DNA from: Rubrivivax sp.
GTDB lineage: Bacteria; Pseudomonadota; Gammaproteobacteria; Burkholderiales; Burkholderiaceae_C
Reading direction: 5' to 3'
Assembly (NCBI GenBank): GCA_022843905.1
Contig: JALHMT010000011.1
Coordinates: 82,976-146,975, forward strand
Length of the DNA: 64,000 bases
The number at the start of each line of letters is the position of its first letter. Positions within the stretch are counted from its first letter, which is position 1. Made by a program: the position numbers and the translations under genes. The notes beneath the pieces were generated by a model that saw only the letters and a list, made by a program, of their open reading frames with translations, was not told the DNA's origin and did no database searches. Positions 16,525-25,866 of the stretch are shown here, piece by piece.

Positions 16525-19500
16525 CTAGTGAAAATCCCTGCTGCTCGTCGCCAGCCCACCCAGCAACGCCGTCAGATCCTCGACATGCCCAGCGATCAGG
16601 TTGCGCACGTCGCCATCGCGCTGCCAGGTGCCCTTCACCGCCATCAGCTTTGAACGCAGCAGCGGCCCGCGCAGCTGCGCCTTGAGCTTGGGCCACACGA
16701 TCACCTGCACGCTGCCGGTCTCGTCCTCCAGCGACACGAACATCACGCCTTTGGCGGTCTCAGGCTGCTGCCGCACCGTCACGATGCCGCAGGCCCGCGC
16801 CAGCCGCCCGTCAGGCAAGTCGTGCAGCTCGGCCGCCGTGCACCACCCCTGTTTGGCCAGTACCGGCCGCAGGATGGCCAGCGGATGCCGGCGCAGCGTG
16901 AGGCCCGTGGCCGCGTAGTCCCAGACGACCTCCTCACCTTCAGGCGCGGCCGGCAGTTCGAGCTCTTCCTCGTTGACCGGCGCCTGTTTCAGCAACTGCG
17001 GCGCCGAGCGCTGCCCCGCCGCCTCCCAGACCTGCTGCCGCCGGTGGCCAGCCAGGCTCATCAGCGCATCGGCCGCGGCCAGCAGCGTCATCTCGTGCTG
17101 TTCGATCTCGGCCTGCTTGGCTAGGTCCTCGGCGCCGTCGAAGGGCCGCTCGCGTCTGGCCTTGAGGATGCGCAGCGCCGACTCGGCTTTCAGCCCCACC
17201 ACCAGGCGCAGCCCGAGCCGCACCGCCGGCGGGTGTGGCAGGCCTTCCAGGGTGCAGTCCCACTCACTGCTCATCACGTCCACGCGCCGCACCTCGACAC
17301 CGTGGCGCTTGGCGTCCTGCACCAGCTGGCTCGCCGAGTAGAAGCCCAAGGGCTGGCTGTTGAGCATCGCGGCCAGGAACTCGGCCGGATGGTGGCACTT
17401 GATCCAGCAGCTCGCGTAGACCAGCAGCGCAAAGCTCGCCGCGTGACTTTCCGGGAAGCCGTACTCGGAGAAGCCCTTGATCTGCTCGAAGATCGCCTCG
17501 GCGAACTCGCGCTGGTAGCCGCGAGAGGTCATACCGTTGACGATCTTGTCGTAGTACTGCGCGAGGCCGCCCTTGCGCTTCCAGGCGGCCATCGCGCGGC
17601 GCAGCTGGTCGGCCTCGCCCGGCGTGAACCCTGCGGCCAGCATCGAGATCTGCATCACCTGTTCCTGGAAGACCGGCACGCCCAGCGTGCGACCGAGCGC
17701 CTCCTCCAGCGCCTTGCTCGGAAAGGTGACCGGCTCCTTGCCTTGCCGCCTGTTCAGGTACGGGTGCACCATGCCACCCTGGATGGGCCCGGGACGCACG
17801 ATCGCGACCTCGATCACCAGGTCGTAAAAGCAGCGCGGCCGCAGCCGCGGCAGCATGCTCATCTGGGCGCGGCTTTCGATCTGGAAGACGCCGACGGTGT
17901 CGGCTTGGCAGATCATGTCGTAGGTGGTCTGGTCCTCGGCCGGGATGTCCTGCATCGCGAAGGCGTAGCCCTTGCGCATGCCGATGAAGGCCAGGCTCTT
18001 GCGGATCGCGGTGAGCATCCCCAGGGCCAGCACGTCGACCTTGAGCAGGCCCAGCGCGTCGATGTCGTCCTTGTCCCACTGGATCACGGTGCGGTCGGGC
18101 ATCGACGCGTTCTCGATCGGCACCAGGCGCGACAACGGCCCCTTGGTCAGCACGAAGCCGCCCGGGTGCTGCGACAGGTGCCGCGGCAGGCCCATGATCT
18201 GGCCGGTCAGATCCACCAACTGCCGGATGGCCAGGTCGTCAAGCGAGAGGCCGAGTTCCTCGATCCGCTCGGTCTTGATGCCGGCGCCGTCCCACCAGGT
18301 ATGGTTCTTGGCCAGTGCCTCGATGGTCTCCTCGGGCAGGCCCAGGGCCTTGCCCACGTCGCGGATCGCCGACTTCGGCCGGTATGTGATGGCTACGGCG
18401 GTGAGCGCCGCGCGGGCGCGGCCGTACTTGCCGTAGAGGTACTGGATGACCTCCTCGCGCCGCTCGTGCTCGAAGTCGACGTCGATGTCCGGCGGCTCGT
18501 TGCGCTCCTTGGAAATGAAGCGCTCGAAGAGCACCGACATGCGTGCTGGATCCACCTCGGTGACACTCAGGCAGTAGCAGACCACCGAGTTGGCCGCCGA
18601 GCCGCGCCCCTGGCAGAGTATCTGCCTCGAGCGCGCAAAGGCCACGATGTCGTAGACGGTCAGGAAGTAGTGCTCGTAGTGCAGGTCGCCGATCAGCTGC
18701 AGCTCGTGCTCGATCTGCGCCTCGACCTTGGCCGGCACGCCTTCGGGCCAGCGCCGCCCTGCCCCTTCATAGGTGATGCGGCGCAGGTAGGTCGAAGGTG
18801 TCTCGCCGGCCGGGACGACTTCATCGGGGTACTGGTACTTCAGCTCGTCGAGCGAGAAGCTGCAGCGCTCGGCCACCTGGATCGTCTCGGCCAGCAGGTC
18901 TGCGGGGAAGGTCTGCGCCAGGCGAAGCCGGGTGCGCAGGTGCCGCTCGGCGTTGACCTGCAGCTCGCGGCCGCACTCGGTCAGCGGCCGGCCGGTGCGG
19001 ATCGCGGTCATCACGTCGTGCAGTGCCTTGCGCGATCGCACGTGCATATAGACGTCGCCGACGGCCACCAGCGGGATCGCCGACAGGTCGCTCGCCTCGT
19101 GCAGCTTGTGCAGCCACATCTCGTCGTCGAGCTGCCGCAACAGTTCCACGCCCAGCCAGCAGCGACCAGTGAAGTGGGTGAGCAACCAGCGGGCGAGGCC
19201 CACCAGCTGCGCGTCGGTCGATCCGCGCACCGGCGAGGCCACGACGACGCAGTCGGCCAGTTCGTCCGAGGCGATGTCGCCCAGGTTCAGGTGGTACGTG
19301 CCCTTCTCCGAGGCGCGTCGGAGCTTGGTGATGAACTCGCAGAGGTTGCCGTAGCCGTTCAGGTTGCAGGCAAGCACGCCCAGGCTGAAGGGCCCCGGCG
19401 CATCATCGCCGGACGGCTCCGGCACGGCCACGCTGAACTGGCTGCCGATGAGCAGCTTGAGGTCGATCTTCTTGGCCGCCACGTGGGCGCGCACCACGCC

Positions 19501-19719
19501 GGCGACCGAGCACTCGTCGGTGAGCGCGAGCGCGCAGTAGCCCTGCTTGTGCGCACGCTCGACGAGTTCCTCGGGCTGGCTCGCCCCCACCAGGAAGCTG
19601 AAGGTGCTGACGCAGCGCAGTTCGGCGTAGTCGGGCAGCCCGGCGGCCGGCACCGAGCAAGCGGACCTCGGCACGGGCGTGCCCGCGCCCTGCCCCTGGC
19701 GCCCATCGCCGGCCGTCAT
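16525..19719 (-). CDS. dnaE2: DnaE2 (ImuC), error-prone DNA polymerase III alpha subunit
   Basis: This 1064-residue C-family polymerase opens with a PHP domain (ELRCVSTFSFLVGASQPEEL). The catalytic palm is visible at QGRGSAANS and PPDIDVDFEHERREEV, with further conserved blocks at GLLKVDVLALGML and QEQVMQI, and an OB fold near the C-terminus (GSVQVIVWPKL). The start is the ATG that overlaps the imuB stop as ATGA; longer in-frame starts lie inside imuB. With ImuA and ImuB it forms the inducible mutasome of bacteria. The length of about 1,060 residues is typical of DnaE2 rather than replicative DnaE. Confidence 0.95.
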   Translation of the reverse strand: MTAGDGRQGQGAGTPVPRSACSVPAAGLPDYAELRCVSTFSFLVGASQPEELVERAHKQGYCALALTDECSVAGVVRAHVAAKKIDLKLLIGSQFSVAVPEPSGDDAPGPFSLGVLACNLNGYGNLCEFITKLRRASEKGTYHLNLGDIASDELADCVVVASPVRGSTDAQLVGLARWLLTHFTGRCWLGVELLRQLDDEMWLHKLHEASDLSAIPLVAVGDVYMHVRSRKALHDVMTAIRTGRPLTECGRELQVNAERHLRTRLRLAQTFPADLLAETIQVAERCSFSLDELKYQYPDEVVPAGETPSTYLRRITYEGAGRRWPEGVPAKVEAQIEHELQLIGDLHYEHYFLTVYDIVAFARSRQILCQGRGSAANSVVCYCLSVTEVDPARMSVLFERFISKERNEPPDIDVDFEHERREEVIQYLYGKYGRARAALTAVAITYRPKSAIRDVGKALGLPEETIEALAKNHTWWDGAGIKTERIEELGLSLDDLAIRQLVDLTGQIMGLPRHLSQHPGGFVLTKGPLSRLVPIENASMPDRTVIQWDKDDIDALGLLKVDVLALGMLTAIRKSLAFIGMRKGYAFAMQDIPAEDQTTYDMICQADTVGVFQIESRAQMSMLPRLRPRCFYDLVIEVAIVRPGPIQGGMVHPYLNRRQGKEPVTFPSKALEEALGRTLGVPVFQEQVMQISMLAAGFTPGEADQLRRAMAAWKRKGGLAQYYDKIVNGMTSRGYQREFAEAIFEQIKGFSEYGFPESHAASFALLVYASCWIKCHHPAEFLAAMLNSQPLGFYSASQLVQDAKRHGVEVRRVDVMSSEWDCTLEGLPHPPAVRLGLRLVVGLKAESALRILKARRERPFDGAEDLAKQAEIEQHEMTLLAAADALMSLAGHRRQQVWEAAGQRSAPQLLKQAPVNEEELELPAAPEGEEVVWDYAATGLTLRRHPLAILRPVLAKQGWCTAAELHDLPDGRLARACGIVTVRQQPETAKGVMFVSLEDETGSVQVIVWPKLKAQLRGPLLRSKLMAVKGTWQRDGDVRNLIAGHVEDLTALLGGLATSSRDFH

Positions 19720-21029
19720 GCAAACACCCCGTGCAGGTACCAGGCAGTCTCTTCGCTCGCCAGCCGCTCCTGGTAGATCCACAGCACGCCGGCGTGCTCG
19801 CTCAGCGCCACCCAGTAGTCGCGCTGGACATGCCCGGTCGTCGCATCGCAACCCTCGCCCAGCCGATGCCACCAGCCGCCTTCGACGCGGTGCGGTCCGG
19901 TCAGCAGATGCAGCACGCCCTGGTACAGGGGGCGGTGGCCGCGCGTTGCGAGCTTGAGCGGCGTCGGCAGCACCCAGGTCGGCTGGGGCATGTTTAGCGG
20001 CGCTGCGGCCTTGCGGGCGCGCGGCATCGGCACCGGCTGCCACATCTGCATCCACTCGAGCCGGTGATCCTCGGTGAGGACCGGGCGGAGCACCCGGTCA
20101 GGCCCCAGCCGGGCCGCGATGCGTTCGAGCACCAGCTGCAGGGACTCGCCCTGCTGCGCCTCGTCGGGCAGCAACGACGCGCTCTTCTCGTCCAGCGAAA
20201 CGACTTCGGTCGCGTTCAGCCAGAGTTCGCCGACCGGCGCCTTCAGCTCGGTCTTGGCCAGGTGCTCGGCGAGCAGCCGGCAGAGGTGTTCGAGGTTGCG
20301 GCTGGGCTCGGCGGTGCGGATCGTGATCTCACCCCCCTGCCCTGCCTCTTTCGAGCGCATCACATCGTGGGCCCACTTCAGGGTGAAGGCGGTGGTCCCG
20401 CTGTGGCGTGCCGCCAGCCAGCCGCACATCTGCAGCAGCAGCCGGCGGGCGCCGAAGAGCAACGCTGGCGCCATCTCGACGCGTGACATGAGCTCCAGGC
20501 GTGCGTCGAAGGTCTCTGGCAGGTCGACCCACACATGGGCCTCGGGCTGCAGGCCGTAGGCGCGGTCCAGGGCGCCCAGCAGCAGCTTGTCGAAGCGCCG
20601 GCTCACACCCCCGCGGGGGAGCCGGCGCACATCCCCCAAGGTGCGGCACCCCAGTCGGGAAAGGATCCCCTCGTGGGGGGCCACCGCCGTGAGGGCCCTC
20701 ATCGGGATGGCATCGAGCAGTTCCTCGAGCGGGCGCTTGAAGCCGTTCTCGATGCCGGCCCGTGCCAGCAGGTGGGCGGCCAGGCTGTTGGTCGCCCAGG
20801 CGAGCGCGCTCACCCCTTGGTCGGCCCCCTCCTGGAGGATGCGGTCGCGCAATGCGCGCTTGCCCCCGAACAGGCGTGCGCTGGCCTCCAGCTCGAGGAG
20901 GACGGCTTCTTCGGAGGTGGCAACCCGGGGTGTGAACTGCAAGGCCCACGTTGCGACTCCGCGAAGTGCCTCATCGGACGGTGGCGCGCCGTCGGGCCCG
21001 GGCGGAAGGAGTAGCGCCGCCCAGAGCAT
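19716..21029 (-). CDS. imuB: ImuB, Y-family polymerase-like mutasome subunit
   Basis: This 437-residue protein starts MLWAALLLPP and shows the Y-family-like run TPRVATSEEAVLLELEASARLFGG, lacking the full catalytic acidic set of active Y polymerases, as expected of ImuB, and a helix-hairpin region at LSRLGCRTLGDVRRLPRGGVSRRF. The C-terminal end (LWIYQERLASEETAWYLHGVFA) is the conserved ImuB tail. ImuB is the hub that links ImuA, DnaE2 and the sliding clamp. Its start overlaps the imuA 3' end by 59 bases and its stop overlaps dnaE2, so the three genes are one operon. Confidence 0.93.
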   Translation of the reverse strand: MLWAALLLPPGPDGAPPSDEALRGVATWALQFTPRVATSEEAVLLELEASARLFGGKRALRDRILQEGADQGVSALAWATNSLAAHLLARAGIENGFKRPLEELLDAIPMRALTAVAPHEGILSRLGCRTLGDVRRLPRGGVSRRFDKLLLGALDRAYGLQPEAHVWVDLPETFDARLELMSRVEMAPALLFGARRLLLQMCGWLAARHSGTTAFTLKWAHDVMRSKEAGQGGEITIRTAEPSRNLEHLCRLLAEHLAKTELKAPVGELWLNATEVVSLDEKSASLLPDEAQQGESLQLVLERIAARLGPDRVLRPVLTEDHRLEWMQMWQPVPMPRARKAAAPLNMPQPTWVLPTPLKLATRGHRPLYQGVLHLLTGPHRVEGGWWHRLGEGCDATTGHVQRDYWVALSEHAGVLWIYQERLASEETAWYLHGVFA

Positions 21030-21894
21030 GGACTGCTGCCTCGTGAACCGCAGGGCGCGCCGCGCCCTCCGAAAGAGTCGGACGCGCCGGCGTGTGGTGA
21101 GTCCCGTCGCGTGGAGCGCCCTCGCGCGTCGCGATGAGTCGGCTGGGCATCTGCAGGCGCGGCGTCAACACCGCTTCAAGCCCCCCGGGTACCGATCGCA
21201 ACCGGACCACGCCCTCATGGGTGGGCCCACGGCGCTTGAGCACGTGGACCTGGATCTCCCAGTCCAGCGCGAAGGTGGCCATCACCCGCAGGCTCGCGGC
21301 CGAGGCTTCGTGCTGGGCCGCGGCCGGGCGGAACAGGAATACCGGACCCTCGCAGGCCTGCGCGCACACCTGCAGGCGCCGGATCTGCTCGGGGCGCGCC
21401 TGCGGCAGCCAGGCGACGAGCGCGCCACTGGCGCCGGACTTCACCAACTGCTCGGTGCACCACAGGCGCTCGGCAGGCGTATCCGCACGGACCCACACGA
21501 GGTGCTTCTCGTCGATGCCGCTGTGTCGCAGTCCAGGCAGGTGCGGTGTCTTGGGTGGCCCGACGACCACCACATTGCGCCCGGCCGCGACGATGGCGCG
21601 CAGCGCCGGACCGATCACGCGCCACTCGAGAACGGACGGCTGTGGGCTGAGCACCTCGGCGATCGACTGGCACGGCCAACCGCCGCCGGGCAGTTCGGCG
21701 TCGAGCGCCGCGAAGCCGCTGGAGACGACCTCGCCGGCCTGCGCACCCAGGTCGCAGCCGCGCCAGATGGCCTGCTCGATCTCAGGCGGCAGCTCTCCCG
21801 GCTGGGAGCGCCGCGCACGCGATCTCGATGGATGAACAAGGGCCTGGGTCGGCAACCCATCGTCGTCGCCGGCCCACGACAGGACAGCGGACAT
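20971..21894 (-). CDS. imuA: ImuA, RecA/SulA-like mutasome subunit
   Basis: This 307-residue protein has the ImuA core: IWRGCDLGAQAGEVVSSGF, DAELPGGGWPCQSIAEVL, a strand VVVVGPPKTPHLPGL, then KHLVWVRADTPAERLWCTEQLV. The fold is RecA-like without an intact Walker A. The C-terminal 60 residues are low-complexity and overlap imuB. It is first in the imuA-imuB-dnaE2 operon, with a LexA-type box 13 bases upstream of its start, and is divergent from the SRAP remnant. Confidence 0.92.
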   Translation of the reverse strand: MSAVLSWAGDDDGLPTQALVHPSRSRARRSQPGELPPEIEQAIWRGCDLGAQAGEVVSSGFAALDAELPGGGWPCQSIAEVLSPQPSVLEWRVIGPALRAIVAAGRNVVVVGPPKTPHLPGLRHSGIDEKHLVWVRADTPAERLWCTEQLVKSGASGALVAWLPQARPEQIRRLQVCAQACEGPVFLFRPAAAQHEASAASLRVMATFALDWEIQVHVLKRRGPTHEGVVRLRSVPGGLEAVLTPRLQMPSRLIATREGAPRDGTHHTPARPTLSEGAARPAVHEAAVHALGGATPSARARRRATVR

Positions 21895-21906
21895 CGAAAA
21901 GCCTGG

Positions 21907-21926
21907 TACTGTATGGGCATCCAGTA
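21907..21926. promoter_or_regulatory. LexA (SOS) box between imuA and the SRAP remnant
   Basis: The 20 bases read TACTGTATGGGCATCCAGTA. They match the consensus taCTGT-N8-ACAGta with one change in the right half (CCAG for ACAG). The site ends 13 bases from the imuA start and sits 120 bases before the divergent SRAP start, so LexA bound here could repress imuA and possibly both directions. DNA damage would then induce the mutasome. Confidence 0.85.
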
Positions 21927-22045
21927 TTGCACCAGTCCGGCGGAATTGCCAAGGGGTCGATGAATGCGCGGCTGGCCAGCCTGGTCGCCGCGTGACGAAG
22001 TGCCCTTCCGTACACTGGTCCGGGCAGCCTCGAAGGAGAGAGTCC

Positions 22046-22387
22046 GTGTGCTACAGCGCCCAGGTCCAGGCGGACTACAAGAAGTACGTCGTGATGTTCG
22101 GCGCCACGATGAGCATTCGCGACTTCTACGAGATCTTCTATCGCCGGGGGCTCGACCCGAAGATCAAGATCCCGAAGGCCGTCGAGGCGAGCTTCGGGGA
22201 CCCCCAGAGCGACGATGAACGCGCCATCAAGGCACTGATCGACGACTTCAACGACAAGCAGGCCACGAAGTTCGAGGAAGAACTCTTCAAGCAGCGCAAG
22301 CGCCTGGCCGACGCCGAGCGCATCCTGCAGACCAAGCCGACAAAGAAGGCGCAGGACGATCAGCGCATCGCCACCGACAAGGGGTAA
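22046..22387 (+). pseudogene. SRAP (YedK-like) DNA-protein crosslink protein, truncated by a Tn3-family end
   Basis: GTG at 22046, with GAAGGAG upstream, begins VCYSAQVQADYKKYV. The second residue is the Cys that SRAP proteins expose after Met removal to form a thiazolidine with abasic DNA. The frame continues FGATMSIRDFYEIFYRR and KQRKRLADAERILQTKPTKKAQ, the N-terminal part of the long SRAP variant (about 350 residues). It then stops after DKG, where the last codons come from the terminal repeat at 22381. The glutamate and histidine of the active site, further downstream in the family, are lost, so the product is almost surely inactive. Confidence 0.85.
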
Positions 22388-25300
22388 TCGTATCTTTCCC
22401 GCAAATTGACACGGTGGCCGCTGGCCGGGCGGTCGCCGCCCGATGTGGCGCCAGGGCAGGTAGGGATTCGGGCCGCGCCTGACCCAGGTAGATTGGCGGT
22501 TTCGACTGCCCGAAGGGTGTCGCCGTGTCGTTCGCCAAGCGCTTCATCGGCGCCGAAAACCTGCCTACCAGGCTGTCGGAGTTCGACGTCCAGCAATCGT
22601 TCGGCCTGAGTGCCGACGACATCGCCGCGGTCGCCGAGCGGTTTCGCCATGATCGCCGGGTCGCGGCCGCCATTCAGATGCTCTTCCTGCGGGCCAGCGG
22701 CCGCCCGATGGACCGGTTCGCATCCGTGCCCAAGACGCTGCTGCGGTCCGTTTGCGAGGCGTTCGAGACCTCGACGGTCAGCATCGCCAGTCTGCGGACC
22801 CTCTACGCCCGCCGCCAGACGCTGTACGAACACCAGGCCTGGGCTCGCAACTATCTCGGCCTGCAGGATCTGGACGAAGCCGGTGTCGATCAACTTCAGA
22901 AGGTCCTGGCGGTTGCCGCGCTCGAGGCCGCGCATCCGGACGACCTCGCCGAAGCCGCCCGCATGTGGCTGTACGAGCGGCGCATCGTCATCCCTGGTTC
23001 GAGGCGCCTGGCGGACTGGGCGCGCGAGGCCTTCGACGCCACGGAGGCGGCCATGGCCGCCACGATCGAAGCCGGCATCGGCAAGGCTGCTCTGCTCAAG
23101 GCCATCGACTGGTGCTATGCGCCACAAGCCGGCCTTGCCGGAAGCCGGCTTGAATGGCTCAAGACTCCACCCAAGCGCCACTCGCCGAGCACGATATCCG
23201 AGACGCTGGAAAAGATCCGTGCGCTGAAGGAACTGGGCGTGCACGCCTGGCAGCTGGACGGCGTGGCCCTGAGCAAGCAGCAGGCCTACGCCGCCCACGT
23301 CCAGATGCGGCGCCCATCGATGACGGCGCGCATTGAGCGGCAGCGCCAGACGGTCGAGATCACCTGCTTCCTGCGGGTGACGTTGCTCGAACTGACCGAC
23401 ATGGCGCTGCTGCAGGCGTCACGGCGCAGCCAGGACCTGGTTCGCCGAGCAGCCGAGCGGGTCGAGAAAGGCCGCTCCCGCAGCAGCGGCGCGATCCTGC
23501 AGCAGGCCCTCAAAGCAAAGTCGGTCCTCTATGACGAGTCCAAGCCTTGGCGCGACCGCGTGCTCGAAGCCCGCGCCCTGCTGGACGACATGGGTGAAGC
23601 AGGCACCAGCACCTTTGCTTCCCAGGTCCGCAGGGCACTGGCCGAGGACAACCGGCGCGTTCATGCCCACCTGGCAGGCCTTCGCGACATCGAGTTTTCC
23701 GGCGCCACAGGCGATGCCGGCTACGACCAATGGCAAGCCTGGCAGCGTCTGCAAACGCGCGGGACCAAGGAAGTCCCGCAGGACTTCGAATTGCCGCCGG
23801 TTGGCGCGGCATGGAATACGATCGTCAGCGACCTGGATCCACAGTCCAAGTATCGGGCGTTCGAGGCCAGCACGATGATGGCGTTGCGCAAGAGCCTGCG
23901 CCGAGGCAGCGCCTGGGTGACCCACTCGATCAGCTTCCGCCCCCGCGAGTCGATGCTGCTGGCGGACGCCGACTGGAGCCGATCGAAGGATCTGCATCAC
24001 CAGATTCTCGGTCTGCCCAACCAGGCCATGGCGTTCCTGGAGCCGATCCTGGCGGGCGTCTCCGTTGGCCTGACAGCTCTGGCCGAGGCCGCAGGCCGTG
24101 GCCAGATCGAGATCGGCGCCGACAAGCTCCTGCACCTGCCGCCGATTCGGCCGATGGACGAGGAGGTGGAACCGCGCAAGACCAGGGAGGCGGTCTTCAA
24201 GCACATCGGCTCCGTCCAATTGCCGGATCTGCTGCTGGAAGTCGACGCCGCAACGCACTTCAGCGAGGCGCTGCTGGCCCGCCGTCCGTCGTCGAGCAAC
24301 GAACTGCTGGCCGTCTACGGCGCGCTCCTGGCCCATGGAACCGACCTCGACGCCAAAGGCGTGGGCTCGATGATCCCCGGCATCGACGCGGCGCACATCT
24401 CCACCGCGATGCGGGCCGTCGAGCTGAGCGGCAGGCTGCGACGGGCCAACGAACGGGTGTCGGAATACCAGAACGCGCTGCCGATCGCGGCGCTCTGGGG
24501 CGATGGCACCAAGGGCTCGGCCGACATGATGGCCCTGGATGCCAGCCGCCATCTGTGGTCAGCCCGGGTCGACCCGCGGCGGCGCACCTATGCCGCGGGC
24601 CTGTACACGCACGTCCGCGACCGCTGGGGCCTGTTCTACGACCAACCCATCGTGCTGAACGAGCGCCAGGCCGGCGTGGCGGTCGAAGGCGTCGAGCAGC
24701 ACAACCGCGCCGAAGACCGGATCCGGGTTTCCTTGCTGGCCGTCGATACCCACGGCGTCACGAACGTCGCCATGGCAATTGCCAAGCTCCTGGGTTTTGA
24801 CCTGTGCCCGCGCCTGCGCGACCTGCGCGAGCGAAAACTGTTCGTGCCCCGGGGCTGGCCGGTGCCGGAGAGCGTGGAGGGCCTCACCGTGCGCCGGGTG
24901 TCGGTCAAGGCGATCGAACGCGGCTGGGACGACCTAGTGCGCCTGGCGGCGTCGATTCGAGCGGGCAAGGTGTCCGCGGCACATGCCATCCATAGGCTGG
25001 GGTCGGCCGCGGTCGGCGACCCGCTGCACCGAGCTGCAGAACACCTGGGCCGCCTGCTGCGAACGCTGTTTCTGTGTGACTACCTGGCCATCCCGGACTA
25101 TCGACGTGAGATCCACAGCCTGCTCAACCGGGGCGAGTCGGTGCATCAGCTGCAGCGTGCCATTCATGGCGGCCAGGTGGCCCCTGAGCGTGGCCGCCGG
25201 CGGAAAGAGATGGCGGCCATCTCCGGCGCGCACGCGCTGTTGACCAACATCGTGCTGGCGTGGAACACGAATCGCATGGACACCGTGGTGGCGCGGCTCA

Positions 25301-25464
25301 ACCGGGATGGCGTCGGCATCGAGGAGGACTGGCTGCGGCGGATTGGCCCGGCGCACTTCTCGCACATCAACTTTCGGGGGACGTTCCGCTTCAACATCGA
25401 GCGGTACGCGGACGTGCTGGTCGAGCGCGCCGCCGGGCGTGGCGCGGCCAAGCTTGGCCGGTGA
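22381..25464 (+). mobile_element. Tn3-family element, left end plus transposase; right end not found
   Basis: The element begins at GGGGTAATCGTATC, with the GGGG start and AT-rich body of Tn3-family terminal repeats, exactly where the SRAP reading frame is lost. A 34-base stretch to ACACGG resembles the layout of the IS1071-type repeat ends at 39130 and 61486. The transposase gene fills most of the unit. I searched the following DNA by eye for the inverted copy and found none, nor a resolvase, so the right end is deleted, diverged or further away. The end coordinate given is only the transposase stop. Confidence 0.7.
22525..25464 (+). CDS. tnpA: Tn3-family transposase (TnpA), full length
   Basis: This 979-residue product from a GTG start has the N-terminal DNA-binding block ending LPTRLSEFDVQQSFGLS and the C-terminal DDE domain: Asp in the WGDGTKGSADMMALD block, Asp in AVDTHGVTN, and Glu in NRGESVHQLQRAI. 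The length is normal for the family (about 960-1,000). It closes with INFRGTFRFNIERYADVL, matching the ends of the other two Tn3-type transposases in this window. Nothing suggests inactivation. Confidence 0.93.
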   Translation: MSFAKRFIGAENLPTRLSEFDVQQSFGLSADDIAAVAERFRHDRRVAAAIQMLFLRASGRPMDRFASVPKTLLRSVCEAFETSTVSIASLRTLYARRQTLYEHQAWARNYLGLQDLDEAGVDQLQKVLAVAALEAAHPDDLAEAARMWLYERRIVIPGSRRLADWAREAFDATEAAMAATIEAGIGKAALLKAIDWCYAPQAGLAGSRLEWLKTPPKRHSPSTISETLEKIRALKELGVHAWQLDGVALSKQQAYAAHVQMRRPSMTARIERQRQTVEITCFLRVTLLELTDMALLQASRRSQDLVRRAAERVEKGRSRSSGAILQQALKAKSVLYDESKPWRDRVLEARALLDDMGEAGTSTFASQVRRALAEDNRRVHAHLAGLRDIEFSGATGDAGYDQWQAWQRLQTRGTKEVPQDFELPPVGAAWNTIVSDLDPQSKYRAFEASTMMALRKSLRRGSAWVTHSISFRPRESMLLADADWSRSKDLHHQILGLPNQAMAFLEPILAGVSVGLTALAEAAGRGQIEIGADKLLHLPPIRPMDEEVEPRKTREAVFKHIGSVQLPDLLLEVDAATHFSEALLARRPSSSNELLAVYGALLAHGTDLDAKGVGSMIPGIDAAHISTAMRAVELSGRLRRANERVSEYQNALPIAALWGDGTKGSADMMALDASRHLWSARVDPRRRTYAAGLYTHVRDRWGLFYDQPIVLNERQAGVAVEGVEQHNRAEDRIRVSLLAVDTHGVTNVAMAIAKLLGFDLCPRLRDLRERKLFVPRGWPVPESVEGLTVRRVSVKAIERGWDDLVRLAASIRAGKVSAAHAIHRLGSAAVGDPLHRAAEHLGRLLRTLFLCDYLAIPDYRREIHSLLNRGESVHQLQRAIHGGQVAPERGRRRKEMAAISGAHALLTNIVLAWNTNRMDTVVARLNRDGVGIEEDWLRRIGPAHFSHINFRGTFRFNIERYADVLVERAAGRGAAKLGR

Positions 25465-25866
25465 AACCTGCGGCCATGTCCCGGACGCCGGGATTTCGGC
25501 GATGGGACGGTCAACTGACCTTCAGCAGCGCCCGCTCACGGGCGGCCAACGACCCTGAACCGACATCCACGGCCCTGAATCCGGCGTCACGAAGCGGTCG
25601 GCCCGGTACGCCGGTCGCCCCGTGGACGGCACACGCGGGTAGACGGTAGTCAGCGCGATGGAGGCGCAACGCGCGGGTTAAGACCGTGCGGCCTAGCCGC
25701 CCTCTCCCAGAGGCGGTTTGTGGCAGCGACGACTTGGTTGCGACCACCGCCGGCAAGAGCGGTTCAATCGGGATCGGTTTGAAGGAGCGGCGCACGAGGA
25801 CAGGACCTCTTCATCCCGATCACTCAAGCCATGTGGAGCTTCACATTTGCCGCCGCGGACAGCTCG
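25465..25866. other. 400-base stretch after the Tn3 transposase with no supported gene
   Basis: Several overlapping open frames exist, but none looks like a protein family or has a good ribosome site. The DNA may be the remaining right arm of the Tn3-family element, which should contain its second terminal repeat, but I could not identify one. A short stem (CGGCCTAGCCGCC region near 25690) is visible and is not a clear terminator. Confidence 0.3.

Noticed and set aside
17233..19776. Plus-strand open frame of 847 codons opposite dnaE2
   Set aside because: It is His/Arg/Gly/Leu-rich shadow coding opposite a clear polymerase gene, caused by high GC at third positions.
16525..20055. Longer dnaE2 with a 112-residue arginine/alanine-rich N-terminus
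   Set aside because: The extension lies in the antisense-free overlap with imuB in another frame and looks like a shadow; the ATG overlapping the imuB stop gives the normal DnaE2 start.
25511..25795. Minus-strand frame of 94 codons after the Tn3 transposase
   Set aside because: It has no recognised family or ribosome site, and overlapping frames are equally open.
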